A stretch of 15,416 bases of DNA from CAYGAW01 sp964347945 (GTDB taxonomy: Bacteria; Chloroflexota; Anaerolineae; UBA7937; B3-Chlor). A program made the translations under genes and the position numbers. Of this stretch, positions 1 through 6,226 are shown in pieces (the first letter of the stretch is position 1; each line of letters starts with the position of its first letter). Under the pieces are notes generated by a model. That model was not told where the DNA came from. It was given only the letters and a program-made list of their open reading frames with translations, and searched no databases. The DNA lies in NCBI GenBank assembly GCA_964347945.1, contig CAYGAW010000180.1, forward strand, positions 1 to 15,416. The letters are read 5' to 3'.

Positions 1-2
1 TG

Positions 3-1394
3 GTCGACCAGAGTCCGGAGATGGATGTCATACCAGATGTGGCCAGAAGCTGGGACGTGTTGGAGGGCGGGCGCAAGTACGTGTTCCATCTGCGGGAAGA
101 CGTGCGCTGGAGCGATGGCAAGCCGGTGACGGCGGGGGACTTTGAGTATGCCTGGAAGCGGGTGCTGAATCCGGCCTCCCAATTGCCAGGTGCCCTGATC
201 CTGTACGACATCAAGGGGGCCAGAGCCTTTCATCGAGGCGAGATGCCTGATCCAGATCTGGTAGGTGTGCAGGCCAAGGATGAACTCACTTTGGTCGTGG
301 AATTGGAAGGGCCGACTAGCTATCTCCCTCACTTGGTGACCCACTGGCTGACGTATCCCGTGCCCCGTCACGTCGTAGAGCGACACCGAGATGCCTGGAC
401 GGAGGTAGGGAACATCGTCACCAATGGCCCTTTCAGTCTGGAGTCCTGGCAGCCAGAGGAGTCCATAGTCCTGGTGCGTAGCCCCGAGTACCACGGCCGG
501 TTCAGGGGCAACGTGCAGCAGGTCGAACTGAGATTAGACGTCGATCCCTCTGCCGAGTTGCGGATGTATGAAGCTGACGAGCTTGACATCGCCTACCTCT
601 GGGAATTGCCGCCTCTGGAGATGGATAGCGCCCGTCAGCGGTGTGCGGACGAATATGTGTCCGGACCCAGTCTGGCCACCTGGCTTGTGGGCTTCAACAT
701 GAGTGGGCCGCCCTTTGACGATGTTCGGGTGCGCCGCGCCTTCGTTCTGGCCACCGACCGAGATAAGTTGGCCGGAGTGGGCATGAGAGGTCATTTCTTC
801 CCGGCCACGGGCGGGGTCGTTCCTCCCGGCATGCCGGGACACTCGGCGGGGATCTCCATGCCACACGATGTGGGAGGGGCACGACAACTCTTGACGGAGG
901 CTGGCTATCCAGACGGCCGTGACCTGCCGGTGATGGTCTTCTTGGTGCCCCCCAGCCCAGCTGTTCAACAGGCCATCGAACAACTCCAGGTGCAATGGCA
1001 GGAGAAGCTGGGCGTGGAGATCTCGGTTGAGACAGCGGGTTGGCAAGAGTATTTCGACAGGCACCGTAAGGGGGAGGCACGCCTGTTCTTCGACCGCTGC
1101 ATGGCGCGCTATCCTGATCCCGATCATTGTCTGCGGGAAATTTGGGGCGGCCGGCCTGTGTGGTGGCGTGATGAAGCCTACGGTGGATTGCTGGAGAAAG
1201 CCAGAAGGGTCATGGACCAGGGCGAGCGGATGATGTTGTACAGGCAGGCGGACCGGATCCTAATCGACGAGGCACCCGTCATACCCATTGGCTACGGACG
1301 ACAGCACCTGCTTGTGAAACCGTGGGTGAGCAAGTTCCCCACGTCAGCGATCAAGCACTTGTTCTGGAAGGACGTGACCATCGAGCCACACTAG
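3..1394 (+). CDS. Dipeptide/oligopeptide ABC transporter substrate-binding protein (SBP family 5), 5' truncated
   Basis: The frame is open to the left edge, so the start, signal peptide and roughly the first 80-100 residues lie outside the window; 463 residues are visible. Family hallmarks are clear: an early 'IPDVARSWDV' stretch, then 'FHLREDVRWSDGKPVTAGDFEYAWKR', which is the classic OppA/DppA N-terminal lobe signature. Further along are 'NGPFSLESWQPEESIVLVRSPEY', 'GFNMSGPPFDDVRVRRAFVLATDR', 'ARQLLTEAGYPDG' and the C-terminal 'EAPVIPIGYGRQHLLVKPWV'. Such proteins bind peptides or other small solutes outside the membrane and pass them to an ABC permease. No permease or ATPase genes follow, because a terminator lies about 50 bp downstream, so partners must be upstream or unlinked. 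Some relatives in this group are fused to an N-terminal regulatory module; that cannot be judged here. Substrate unknown. Confidence 0.93.
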   Translation, partial: VDQSPEMDVIPDVARSWDVLEGGRKYVFHLREDVRWSDGKPVTAGDFEYAWKRVLNPASQLPGALILYDIKGARAFHRGEMPDPDLVGVQAKDELTLVVELEGPTSYLPHLVTHWLTYPVPRHVVERHRDAWTEVGNIVTNGPFSLESWQPEESIVLVRSPEYHGRFRGNVQQVELRLDVDPSAELRMYEADELDIAYLWELPPLEMDSARQRCADEYVSGPSLATWLVGFNMSGPPFDDVRVRRAFVLATDRDKLAGVGMRGHFFPATGGVVPPGMPGHSAGISMPHDVGGARQLLTEAGYPDGRDLPVMVFLVPPSPAVQQAIEQLQVQWQEKLGVEISVETAGWQEYFDRHRKGEARLFFDRCMARYPDPDHCLREIWGGRPVWWRDEAYGGLLEKARRVMDQGERMMLYRQADRILIDEAPVIPIGYGRQHLLVKPWVSKFPTSAIKHLFWKDVTIEPH

Positions 1395-1444
1395 CCGCCG
1401 AGGCGGATACAGTACCTCTTAGGGTCCATTCAATCGATTTGGCC

Positions 1445-1481
1445 AAGAACCCCGTTTCCTCGAGCAGGGCGGGGTTTCTTT
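1445..1481 (+). terminator. Intrinsic terminator after the SBP gene
   Basis: The arm AAGAACCCCG (1445-1454) pairs with CGGGGTTTCTT (1470-1480) with one bulged base, across a 15-nt loop. The descending arm is itself T-rich (TTTCTTT). It lies 51 bp after the substrate-binding protein stop codon, as expected for a Rho-independent terminator. The AAGAA/TTCTT ends may also let it work on the opposite strand. Confidence 0.7.
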
Positions 1482-1861
1482 GTGTATGACGTTGGTGCTG
1501 ACACGTGGCGCTGTGCGCGGTCGGCCGCATGCCTGCTCCAGAATGCAGATGAGCAGGGCGATGATGGCCGCGCTCCAAGCCAAAGGCCGATTTGAGAGTC
1601 TTTTGAGACCCCCGCGGTACGATGCTACTGCAGCTAATCGTGGAAGCACCTCAAAGAGACGAACTTGCGAGCCGTTGGCTTGGAGACATCAGTCAGCACA
1701 AGGGCAGGACGACCTGGGCTTCACGCGCGAGGCGCGAAGGGAAAGGTCGTTCGAGCCGTTGGCATCGGCTGAGTTCAGATCAGGCTTCTCTGGCAGATCC
1801 CACAATACGCTAAGTTGCGGTGGGAGCGTGCCTCCGATAATAAGGGCCAAGAGGACCCCAC
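1482..1861. other. Gap between terminator and the 71-aa gene; no convincing gene
   Basis: No frame here has a start with a ribosome site or a recognisable protein. A 12-bp direct repeat, CGAGCCGTTGGC, occurs at 1668-1679 and 1752-1763. A weak promoter-like pair (TTGCGG at 1815-1820 and TAATAA at 1838-1843, 17 bp apart) lies just before the next gene but would leave almost no leader, so it is not called. No known riboswitch or T-box core was recognised. Confidence 0.4.
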
Positions 1862-2077
1862 ATGATTGAACCATCCGGAGTTCCGCGCGTGGTCACGTTT
1901 GTCGTCCGCTTCTGGCGAGAGTGGTCGGCTGCTGGGGTGCGCTGGCGGGGACGCATTCAGGATGTGCAGAGCGGCGACGCCGCTTCATTCATGAACCTGG
2001 ACAAGATGCTGCAGTTCCTTCGCGGGTCTGGTGTGATGGCTGACGACGAGAGCTTGACTCAAGAGCAGGAGGAGTGA
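1862..2077 (+). CDS. Small conserved-type hypothetical protein (71 aa)
   Basis: A 71-residue soluble protein starting at ATG 1862, with a purine-rich GAGGA about 7 nt upstream. Its pattern is 'VVTFVVRFWREWS', then 'GVRWRGRIQDVQSGDAASF', then 'LDKMLQFLRG', then an acidic tail. From memory, very short proteins with a 'FvVRiWRe...WRGrIeHvqSGe...F..L..Ll.Fi' pattern recur in Chloroflexota genomes, often as solitary genes; no function is established. The predicted layout is two or three beta strands followed by an amphipathic helix. No transmembrane segment, signal peptide or metal site is visible. It lies 78 bp before the metallo-hydrolase gene, which has its own promoter, so the two need not be co-transcribed. 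The recurring pattern makes me think it is a true gene rather than a chance frame. Confidence 0.65.
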   Translation: MIEPSGVPRVVTFVVRFWREWSAAGVRWRGRIQDVQSGDAASFMNLDKMLQFLRGSGVMADDESLTQEQEE

Positions 2078-2090
2078 ATTCGACCTTTCA

Positions 2091-2119
2091 TTGCTTTCCC
2101 CTCTGCTGTGTGCTAGACT
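2091..2119 (+). promoter_or_regulatory. Sigma-70-type promoter (extended -10) for the metallo-hydrolase
   Basis: TTGCTT (2091-2096) and TAGACT (2114-2119) are separated by 17 bp. A TGC just before the -10 box makes it an extended -10 element. The predicted start site, near 2126, lies about 30 nt before the GTG start codon. Confidence 0.5.
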
Positions 2120-2155
2120 AGCGACCAAGTCGCAGCATGATCAGGAGGCATTCCA

Positions 2156-2782
2156 GTGTCAGCGAAGGCAGGAGCGCTAGACTTGAGAACGAAAGAAGTG
2201 GGACCTTGGGGGACGAACGCCTACGTTCTGGTCTGCCCCACCATGCAAGAGAGCGTTCTCATCGACCCGGCCGGCGACCCCGACACTTTGCTGAGAATGC
2301 TGGAAGGTTCGGAGCCCGTCGCCATTCTCCTCACCCACAGTCATATGGACCACATCGGCGCACTGAAGGAACTGCGAGCTAGCCTGGAGGTGCCCCTCAT
2401 GGCTCACCCAGGCGGCACGGTTCGAGGGGTCGACAGGTGGCTCGCTGATGGCGACCTCATAGAGGTGGGCGAGCGCTCCTTGAGGGTGTATCACACTCCT
2501 GGTCACACGGACGACATCGTGTGTTTGGGCATCGTGGATGACAACCGCGTCATCGTCGGCGATGCCATCTTCGAAGGGGGACCCGGGCACACGTCTTCCC
2601 CTGAAGCCTTTCGAATCACGCTTCAAACACTGCGCAACATCATCCTCGCCTGGCCGGACGATACGGTGTGCTATCCTGGCCACGGTGTCTCCTTCCGCCT
2701 GGGGGACAAACGCGCTGCAATTGAAGCGTTCCTGGCCAAGGACCATGGCCCCTTCTTCGGCGACGCCACCTGGGAGATGTAG
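2156..2782 (+). CDS. MBL-fold metallo-hydrolase, glyoxalase II-like
   Basis: Starts at GTG 2156, with AGGAGG-type ribosome site TCAGGAGGC 7 nt upstream; 208 residues. It carries a full set of metallo-beta-lactamase fold metal ligands: THSHMDH (His61, His63, Asp65, His66), His117 in 'YHTPGHTDD', Asp136 in 'VGDAIFEGG' and His176 in 'CYPGHG'. The N-terminal 'GPWGTNAYVLVCP' and 'SVLIDPAGDP' are typical of the hydroxyacylglutathione hydrolase-like branch. The protein should be a cytosolic dinuclear zinc or iron hydrolase acting on a thioester or similar ester. The C-terminal glutathione-binding domain of true GloB is absent, because the protein ends about 30 residues after the last histidine. The substrate is therefore open, and the gene should not be called gloB. 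Its own extended -10 promoter suggests it is transcribed alone. Confidence 0.92.
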   Translation: MSAKAGALDLRTKEVGPWGTNAYVLVCPTMQESVLIDPAGDPDTLLRMLEGSEPVAILLTHSHMDHIGALKELRASLEVPLMAHPGGTVRGVDRWLADGDLIEVGERSLRVYHTPGHTDDIVCLGIVDDNRVIVGDAIFEGGPGHTSSPEAFRITLQTLRNIILAWPDDTVCYPGHGVSFRLGDKRAAIEAFLAKDHGPFFGDATWEM

Positions 2783-2910
2783 GCAGTCTACTCCAGGGCC
2801 TACCGGCGCGCGCTATGGCATCCCAAGCCTCTGAGCAGAAGCCGGGCATCGCCTTTGTGCGTTCGAGGCTCCAGCCAGGAACTCTGCTGACTGCCTCATG
2901 ATCAGCAAAC

Positions 2911-2938
2911 TTGACAAGCCTGAAAAAGGTGGTATAAT
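2911..2938 (+). promoter_or_regulatory. Near-consensus sigma-70 promoter for the PlsC-like gene
   Basis: TTGACA (2911-2916) and TATAAT (2933-2938) are both perfect hexamers, 16 bp apart. The predicted start near 2945 gives a leader of about 44 nt before the ATG at 2989. The TTG at 2938 that extends the open frame falls inside the -10 box, so it cannot be the translation start. Confidence 0.78.
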
Positions 2939-2988
2939 TGTTTTGTTTTATTAGGGCCTCACCCAGGTGGTGTCGAGGAGATGTGTCT

Positions 2989-3792
2989 ATGGAGAAGGGA
3001 CTTCACTACTCAGAGGCGGTTGCCAGCCTCCTGAAGAGACAAACGCTGGAGCGCGCTGATGCTGGATTGCGTTCTCTGGCTCTACTGGACCGCAGCCGCA
3101 GGGTCCGACGGCTGATGGACCTGGCCATAAGAGACCTCCGGGTGGAGCCGATTCCAGTCTACCTGAGCGAGGGAAATGGGGCGATCCTGGTGAGCAACTA
3201 CCCCTCGGTGTCCCAGTCGCTGCGGGCGGTGATCAAGGTAGGGTGTCGCTTATCTGTGGAGAGGCCTCGCATCAAGGCCATCGCCAGACCGGAGATTGTG
3301 ACGGAGGCCAATCCGTTGCTGAAAGCACTCGGTATAGGCCAGTTCGTCTTCCCGGTGCACAAGGATCAGGCAGGGGCATACAGACTGGAACGGAGGGTCG
3401 TCAAAGAGGTGCTGCGCTATCTTGACCAACCTGGCAATGTGATGTGGATGTCCATCACAGGAAGGACCAGGGGCAACGGCTTGCTGGAGGGAGATCTGCG
3501 GACGGGAGCCGTTCTCTTCTCCCTGAAGAAAGGAATCCCTCTGCTGCCCATGGGGTTCGTCACCAAGGAGCACAGGGGGCGATCGAGGGTGACCGAGGTC
3601 AGATTCGGAGAGCCGATTCATTCTCCGGAGTTGTCGGACTTAGGTGACTTCGAAAGAGTGGATCTTATGATCGATGTCAGCAAGCTGGCGATGTGCGAGA
3701 TCGCTAGGTTGCTGCCGCCCGGTCAAAGAGCTGACTTTGAAGACGCCGACGAGAGACTGGTAGATATCAAGTCTCGCCTGGGGATTGACTAA
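2989..3792 (+). CDS. PlsC-like acyltransferase-fold protein lacking the HX4D catalytic motif
   Basis: Start chosen at ATG 2989, 8 nt after GAGGAG and downstream of a strong promoter; 267 residues. The layout is that of PlsC-type glycerophosphate acyltransferases: 'GAILVSNYPSVSQSLRAV' (about 65-82) sits where family members have NHx4D, and 'RTRGNGLLEGDLRTGAVLFSLKKGIPLLPMGF' (about 159-190) matches the region of the EGTRS block and the VPVVPVG strand. At the catalytic positions the histidine is Tyr71 and the aspartate Gln76, with spacing preserved, and the EGTR glutamate is also gone. The reading frame is intact, so this is not simple decay. It may be a non-catalytic lipid-binding relative, or an enzyme with altered chemistry. 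No transmembrane segment is evident; an amphipathic or basic surface could hold it at the membrane. Transcribed alone, between a strong promoter and a strong terminator. The family call rests on my reading of motifs only. Confidence 0.6.
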   Translation: MEKGLHYSEAVASLLKRQTLERADAGLRSLALLDRSRRVRRLMDLAIRDLRVEPIPVYLSEGNGAILVSNYPSVSQSLRAVIKVGCRLSVERPRIKAIARPEIVTEANPLLKALGIGQFVFPVHKDQAGAYRLERRVVKEVLRYLDQPGNVMWMSITGRTRGNGLLEGDLRTGAVLFSLKKGIPLLPMGFVTKEHRGRSRVTEVRFGEPIHSPELSDLGDFERVDLMIDVSKLAMCEIARLLPPGQRADFEDADERLVDIKSRLGID

Positions 3793-3854
3793 CCTGTAGG
3801 CTGTCGGTAAGAGAGCCCTGCGCCTAAGAACGACTACCCCAAGCCCAGAAACTG

Positions 3855-3886
3855 CGGGCCGCTTTGTTCTGGAAAGCGGCCCGTTT
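3855..3886 (+). terminator. Intrinsic terminator after the PlsC-like gene
   Basis: A perfect 11-bp inverted repeat: CGGGCCGCTTT (3855-3865) and AAAGCGGCCCG (3873-3883), with a 7-nt loop, then TTT. It lies about 60 bp after the stop codon. Confidence 0.72.
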
Positions 3887-4088
3887 GCGCTTCGTGCGAG
3901 TGCTCAGAGGGTGACGGCCAAGCCATGGTGACGGTGCCTGGTCCCCCCAGGACGCAGCTCCAGTTCGCGGGGCGAAGGTGCAGGGAACTGGCGCGAGACG
4001 GTCAAGCTCACATCAGCCCTGGCACTGCATTCCCCAAGGATGCCCTTTATGATCCGTTGACCTGCCGACGCCACAATGACAGTGCGGT

Positions 4089-4409
4089 ATGGTTCGGCTT
4101 GGTCATCACACGCCAAGCTATCTGCAGTCTGACCAGGAGGGAAAGCATGGAGGGTCTATTCGCTACGGGAACTTGCCTGGGCATATGCCCTCAACTTCTG
4201 GCTACCCGCTTTTCCACGCCCCCAAGGTCAACATCTCTCAACTGTCCAGGCTGGCGCGCAGCGCCAGCCTCAGCGCCGCTAGCCTCCTTGTCGCCAACCT
4301 GGTGAGCATGGGTGACCCCCGGACGGGCATCAGCACCGAGACCGACTTGGCGCAGATGGCCGAGCAGTTTCCCGGCGACGATCGAATGATCCGAAGTGAG
4401 CTTCGCTAG
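4089..4409 (+). CDS. Possible small gene of unknown function; start and frame unresolved
   Basis: The frame ending at TAG 4407-4409 has a coding-like look over its last 75 codons: strongly G/C third positions and a sensible composition ('VNISQLSRLARSASLSAASLLVANLV', then 'STETDLAQMAEQFPGDDRMIRSELR'). A stable hairpin follows the stop within 20 bp. The first ATG in this frame (4089) has no ribosome site, and the ATG at 4185 has none either. A very good site, AGGAGG (4135-4140), instead precedes ATG 4147, which is in a different frame and runs only 52 codons to 4305. This could mean a frameshifted or decayed gene, or a sequencing error between about 4147 and 4200. I do not recognise the product. 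The alternative is that none of it is coding. Confidence 0.33.
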   Translation: MVRLGHHTPSYLQSDQEGKHGGSIRYGNLPGHMPSTSGYPLFHAPKVNISQLSRLARSASLSAASLLVANLVSMGDPRTGISTETDLAQMAEQFPGDDRMIRSELR

Positions 4410-4424
4410 CTCCTTAGCTGACTT

Positions 4425-4450
4425 GGGCCTGCCACACAGATGGCAGGCCC
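4425..4450. terminator. Palindromic hairpin between convergent transcription units
   Basis: A perfect 10-bp inverted repeat GGGCCTGCCA / TGGCAGGCCC with a 6-nt loop (4435-4440). It lies between the doubtful plus-strand frame ending at 4409 and the minus-strand AIM24 gene ending at 4527. A bidirectional terminator is likely by position, but neither side has a T-tract. Confidence 0.42.
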
Positions 4451-4526
4451 TATGGCATCCCAATCGGAAGGCCGGCAGGGGTGGGACAAATCCCGCTTGC
4501 GTTTGGCTCTCCCGCTTCGGCTCTGA

Positions 4527-5210
4527 TTAGCCCCGCTTGTCAGACTTGGGTAGTCTGGGAATCAGCCAGGACAGGAAGGCATCGTCGCTTCGCGTCTGCA
4601 TCAGCACCTTACCGGGGCCGGTCACGTCCACCACCAGTCCCTCGCCGCTGAAGAGGGTGGACTTGATGCCACTCACGGCTCTCACTTCGAATCCCATGCC
4701 CTGGTCAAAGGCCACCAGATGGCCCGTGTCCACGGTTACTGTCTCGCCGGCGGCCAACTCCATCTCGTGGATGGCGCCATAACTGGAGACGACAAGAGTG
4801 CCGTTGCCACTGCACTTGAGCATGATCAGGCCCTCGCTGGCGAAGAAGGTCTTGGCTCCGCTCCAGGTGGTGTCGACAGTGATGCCCTGAGAGGAGGCGA
4901 CATAGGAGCCGGATTGGACCATGAGGGTGTCGCCCTTCAGGTCCAGGACCGCGAGGTCGCCCGGCAGGGCAGGGGCGAGTGTGATCTCACCCCCTTGCGC
5001 GGGAGCGCGGTAGTCGTTCATGAAGAAGCTCTCGCCGCCGAGCATGGAGCGCTTGAGGGCGCCCAGGAGCCCGCCCTTCACGTCGGTCTCGATGGTGATC
5101 CCGGGGGACATGCTGACCATAGAGCCCGCCTCCACCTGGATGAACTCATTGGGCTCCAGCTGCACCACTGCCAACGAATAAGATGGTCGATATTCGATAT
5201 CTACTTTCAT
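4527..5210 (-). CDS. AIM24 / TIGR00266-family protein
   Basis: A 227-residue protein starting at the ATG at 5210, with a textbook ribosome site (AGGAGGT, complement of 5217-5223) just upstream. The N-terminal 'IEYRPSYSLAVVQLEPNEFIQVEAGSMVSMSPGI' and the sequence that follows ('GGLLGALKRSMLGGESFFMNDYRA', 'LAPALPGDLAVLDLKG', 'SEGLIMLKCSGNGTLVVSSYGA', 'DTGHLVAFDQGMGFEVRAV') match the bacterial AIM24 family, a tryptophan-RNA-binding-attenuator-like beta-helical fold found across bacteria and in mitochondria. The biochemical function is unknown; the mitochondrial relative supports inner-membrane organisation. No signal peptide or transmembrane segment is seen. The gene is codirectional with pstB1, 116 bp downstream of it, so read-through from pstB1 is possible. 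A TATAAT lies just upstream but without a good -35 box. Confidence 0.92.
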   Translation of the reverse strand: MKVDIEYRPSYSLAVVQLEPNEFIQVEAGSMVSMSPGITIETDVKGGLLGALKRSMLGGESFFMNDYRAPAQGGEITLAPALPGDLAVLDLKGDTLMVQSGSYVASSQGITVDTTWSGAKTFFASEGLIMLKCSGNGTLVVSSYGAIHEMELAAGETVTVDTGHLVAFDQGMGFEVRAVSGIKSTLFSGEGLVVDVTGPGKVLMQTRSDDAFLSWLIPRLPKSDKRG

Positions 5211-5230
5211 CTCTTCACCTCCTGAGTTGT

Positions 5231-5236
5231 ATTATA
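5231..5236 (-). promoter_or_regulatory. Possible -10 box for the AIM24 gene
   Basis: The minus strand reads TATAAT here, but no convincing -35 hexamer is found 16-18 bp upstream. The implied start site would leave a leader of only about 14 nt, containing just the Shine-Dalgarno site. Confidence 0.28.
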
Positions 5237-5326
5237 TGCCCATTCCAACCAGTACCGAGATCGCAGTCTTCGTTCTGTCGACCTTGAGCGCGTCTGGGGA
5301 GCGTCCGCGTTGATCTCTGGGCCTGC

Positions 5327-6082
5327 CTAGCCAACCCGGCCAGTGAGGTAGGCTTCGGTCTTGGGGTCCTTGGGGGTGGTGAACATCGTCGGAGTGTCGT
5401 TGTACTCGATGAGTTCACCCAGCCAGAAGAGACCGGTCCAGTCGGACGCCCTGGCTGCCTGCTGCATGTTGTGAGTGACGATGACGATGGTGTACTGCTC
5501 TTTCAATTCTTGCATTAGCTCCTCGATCTGAAGCGTGGCCATGGGATCGAGGGCCGAACACGGCTCATCCAACAGGATGACCTCGGGCTCGACGGCGAGC
5601 ACGCGGGCTATGCAGAGACGCTGCTGCTGTCCGGCGGCCAGATCGAGGGCGGAGCTCTTCAGCTTGTCCTGCACCTCATCCCACAGAGCGGCGGCCCGAA
5701 GACTCCTTTCCACCACCTCATCGAGATCGCGCTCCAAGCCCAGCACCTTGGGGCCGAAAGTGACGTTGGCGTAAATGGATTGGGGGAAGGGGTTGGGTCT
5801 CTGAAAGACCATGCCTACTCGCCGACGGAGATCTACCACATCCACGTCAGGGGCATATATGTCCTCACCGTCGAGAAGAACAGTCCCCTCAAGTCTGGTC
5901 CCGGGGATGAGTTCATTCATTCGATTCAGCAGTCGCAGGAACGTGGACTTGCCGCACCCGGAAGGCCCGATCAAGGCGGTGATCTGTCGGTCCTTGATGC
6001 CCAGACTGACATCGCTCAGAGCTTTGGTCTGGCCATAGTAGAAATTGACGTTCTTCACTTCCATTCTGTTGTTGTAGACCAT
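5327..6082 (-). CDS. pstB: Phosphate ABC transporter ATP-binding protein PstB, copy 1 (LAAGQ signature)
   Basis: The start is taken at the ATG at 6082, with ACGGAGC just upstream, giving 251 residues, the usual PstB length. The open frame extends 47 codons further upstream, but that part looks non-coding. Visible motifs: Walker A GPSGCGKST (39-47), Q-loop 'GMVFQRPNPFPQSI' with Gln94, Walker B 'VILLDEPCSALDP' (168-180) with catalytic Glu173, and H-loop His204 in 'IVIVTHNMQQA'. These and 'MFTTPKDPKTEAYLTGRVG' are specific to PstB. The odd feature is the ABC signature at 148-152, which reads LAAGQ instead of LSGGQ; two separate substitutions are needed, and the following QQRL is intact. The protein would energise inorganic phosphate import by the PstC/PstA pore encoded on the other strand. 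It is transcribed divergently from pstS and probably shares control with it through the 144-bp intergenic region. Confidence 0.95.
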   Translation of the reverse strand: MVYNNRMEVKNVNFYYGQTKALSDVSLGIKDRQITALIGPSGCGKSTFLRLLNRMNELIPGTRLEGTVLLDGEDIYAPDVDVVDLRRRVGMVFQRPNPFPQSIYANVTFGPKVLGLERDLDEVVERSLRAAALWDEVQDKLKSSALDLAAGQQQRLCIARVLAVEPEVILLDEPCSALDPMATLQIEELMQELKEQYTIVIVTHNMQQAARASDWTGLFWLGELIEYNDTPTMFTTPKDPKTEAYLTGRVG

Positions 6083-6129
6083 GATTGCTCCGTGAAGTAT
6101 GCCCTCCCGAAGCTCCCCGCAATCGAACC

Positions 6130-6159
6130 ATTCTAGCACACAACCAGTCCGCCGAGCAA
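6130..6159 (-). promoter_or_regulatory. Promoter for pstB1 (minus strand, extended -10)
   Basis: Reading the minus strand, TTGCTC (complement of 6154-6159) and TAGAAT (complement of 6130-6135) are 18 bp apart, with TGC directly before the -10 box. The predicted start near 6123 gives a leader of about 40 nt. No clear Pho-box repeat was seen in the divergent region. Confidence 0.45.
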
Positions 6160-6166
6160 AGGATGC

Positions 6167-6195
6167 TTGACGAGGACAGGGGCAAGGGCTATAAT
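6167..6195 (+). promoter_or_regulatory. Promoter for the pstSCAB2 operon
   Basis: TTGACG (6167-6172) and a perfect TATAAT (6190-6195) are 17 bp apart, with predicted transcription start near 6202. The ATG at 6194-6196 overlaps the -10 box, so it lies upstream of the transcript and cannot be the pstS start. The pstB1 promoter, on the other strand, lies immediately upstream, back to back with this one. Confidence 0.75.
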
Positions 6196-6226
6196 GATTT
6201 CTGTGAACAGGGCTAGGAGACAATCC

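Noticed and set aside
1800..1861. T-box-like antiterminator (GCGGTGGGAGC)
   Set aside because: It does not match the conserved T-box 3' core, and no stem I or terminator alternative is seen.
2938..2988. N-terminal extension of the PlsC-like gene from TTG 2938
   Set aside because: The start codon overlaps the -10 box of the promoter; ATG 2989 has a good ribosome site.
6083..6226. Pho box in the divergent pst region
   Set aside because: No pair of CTGTCAT-like direct repeats with proper spacing was found; phosphate control remains an assumption.
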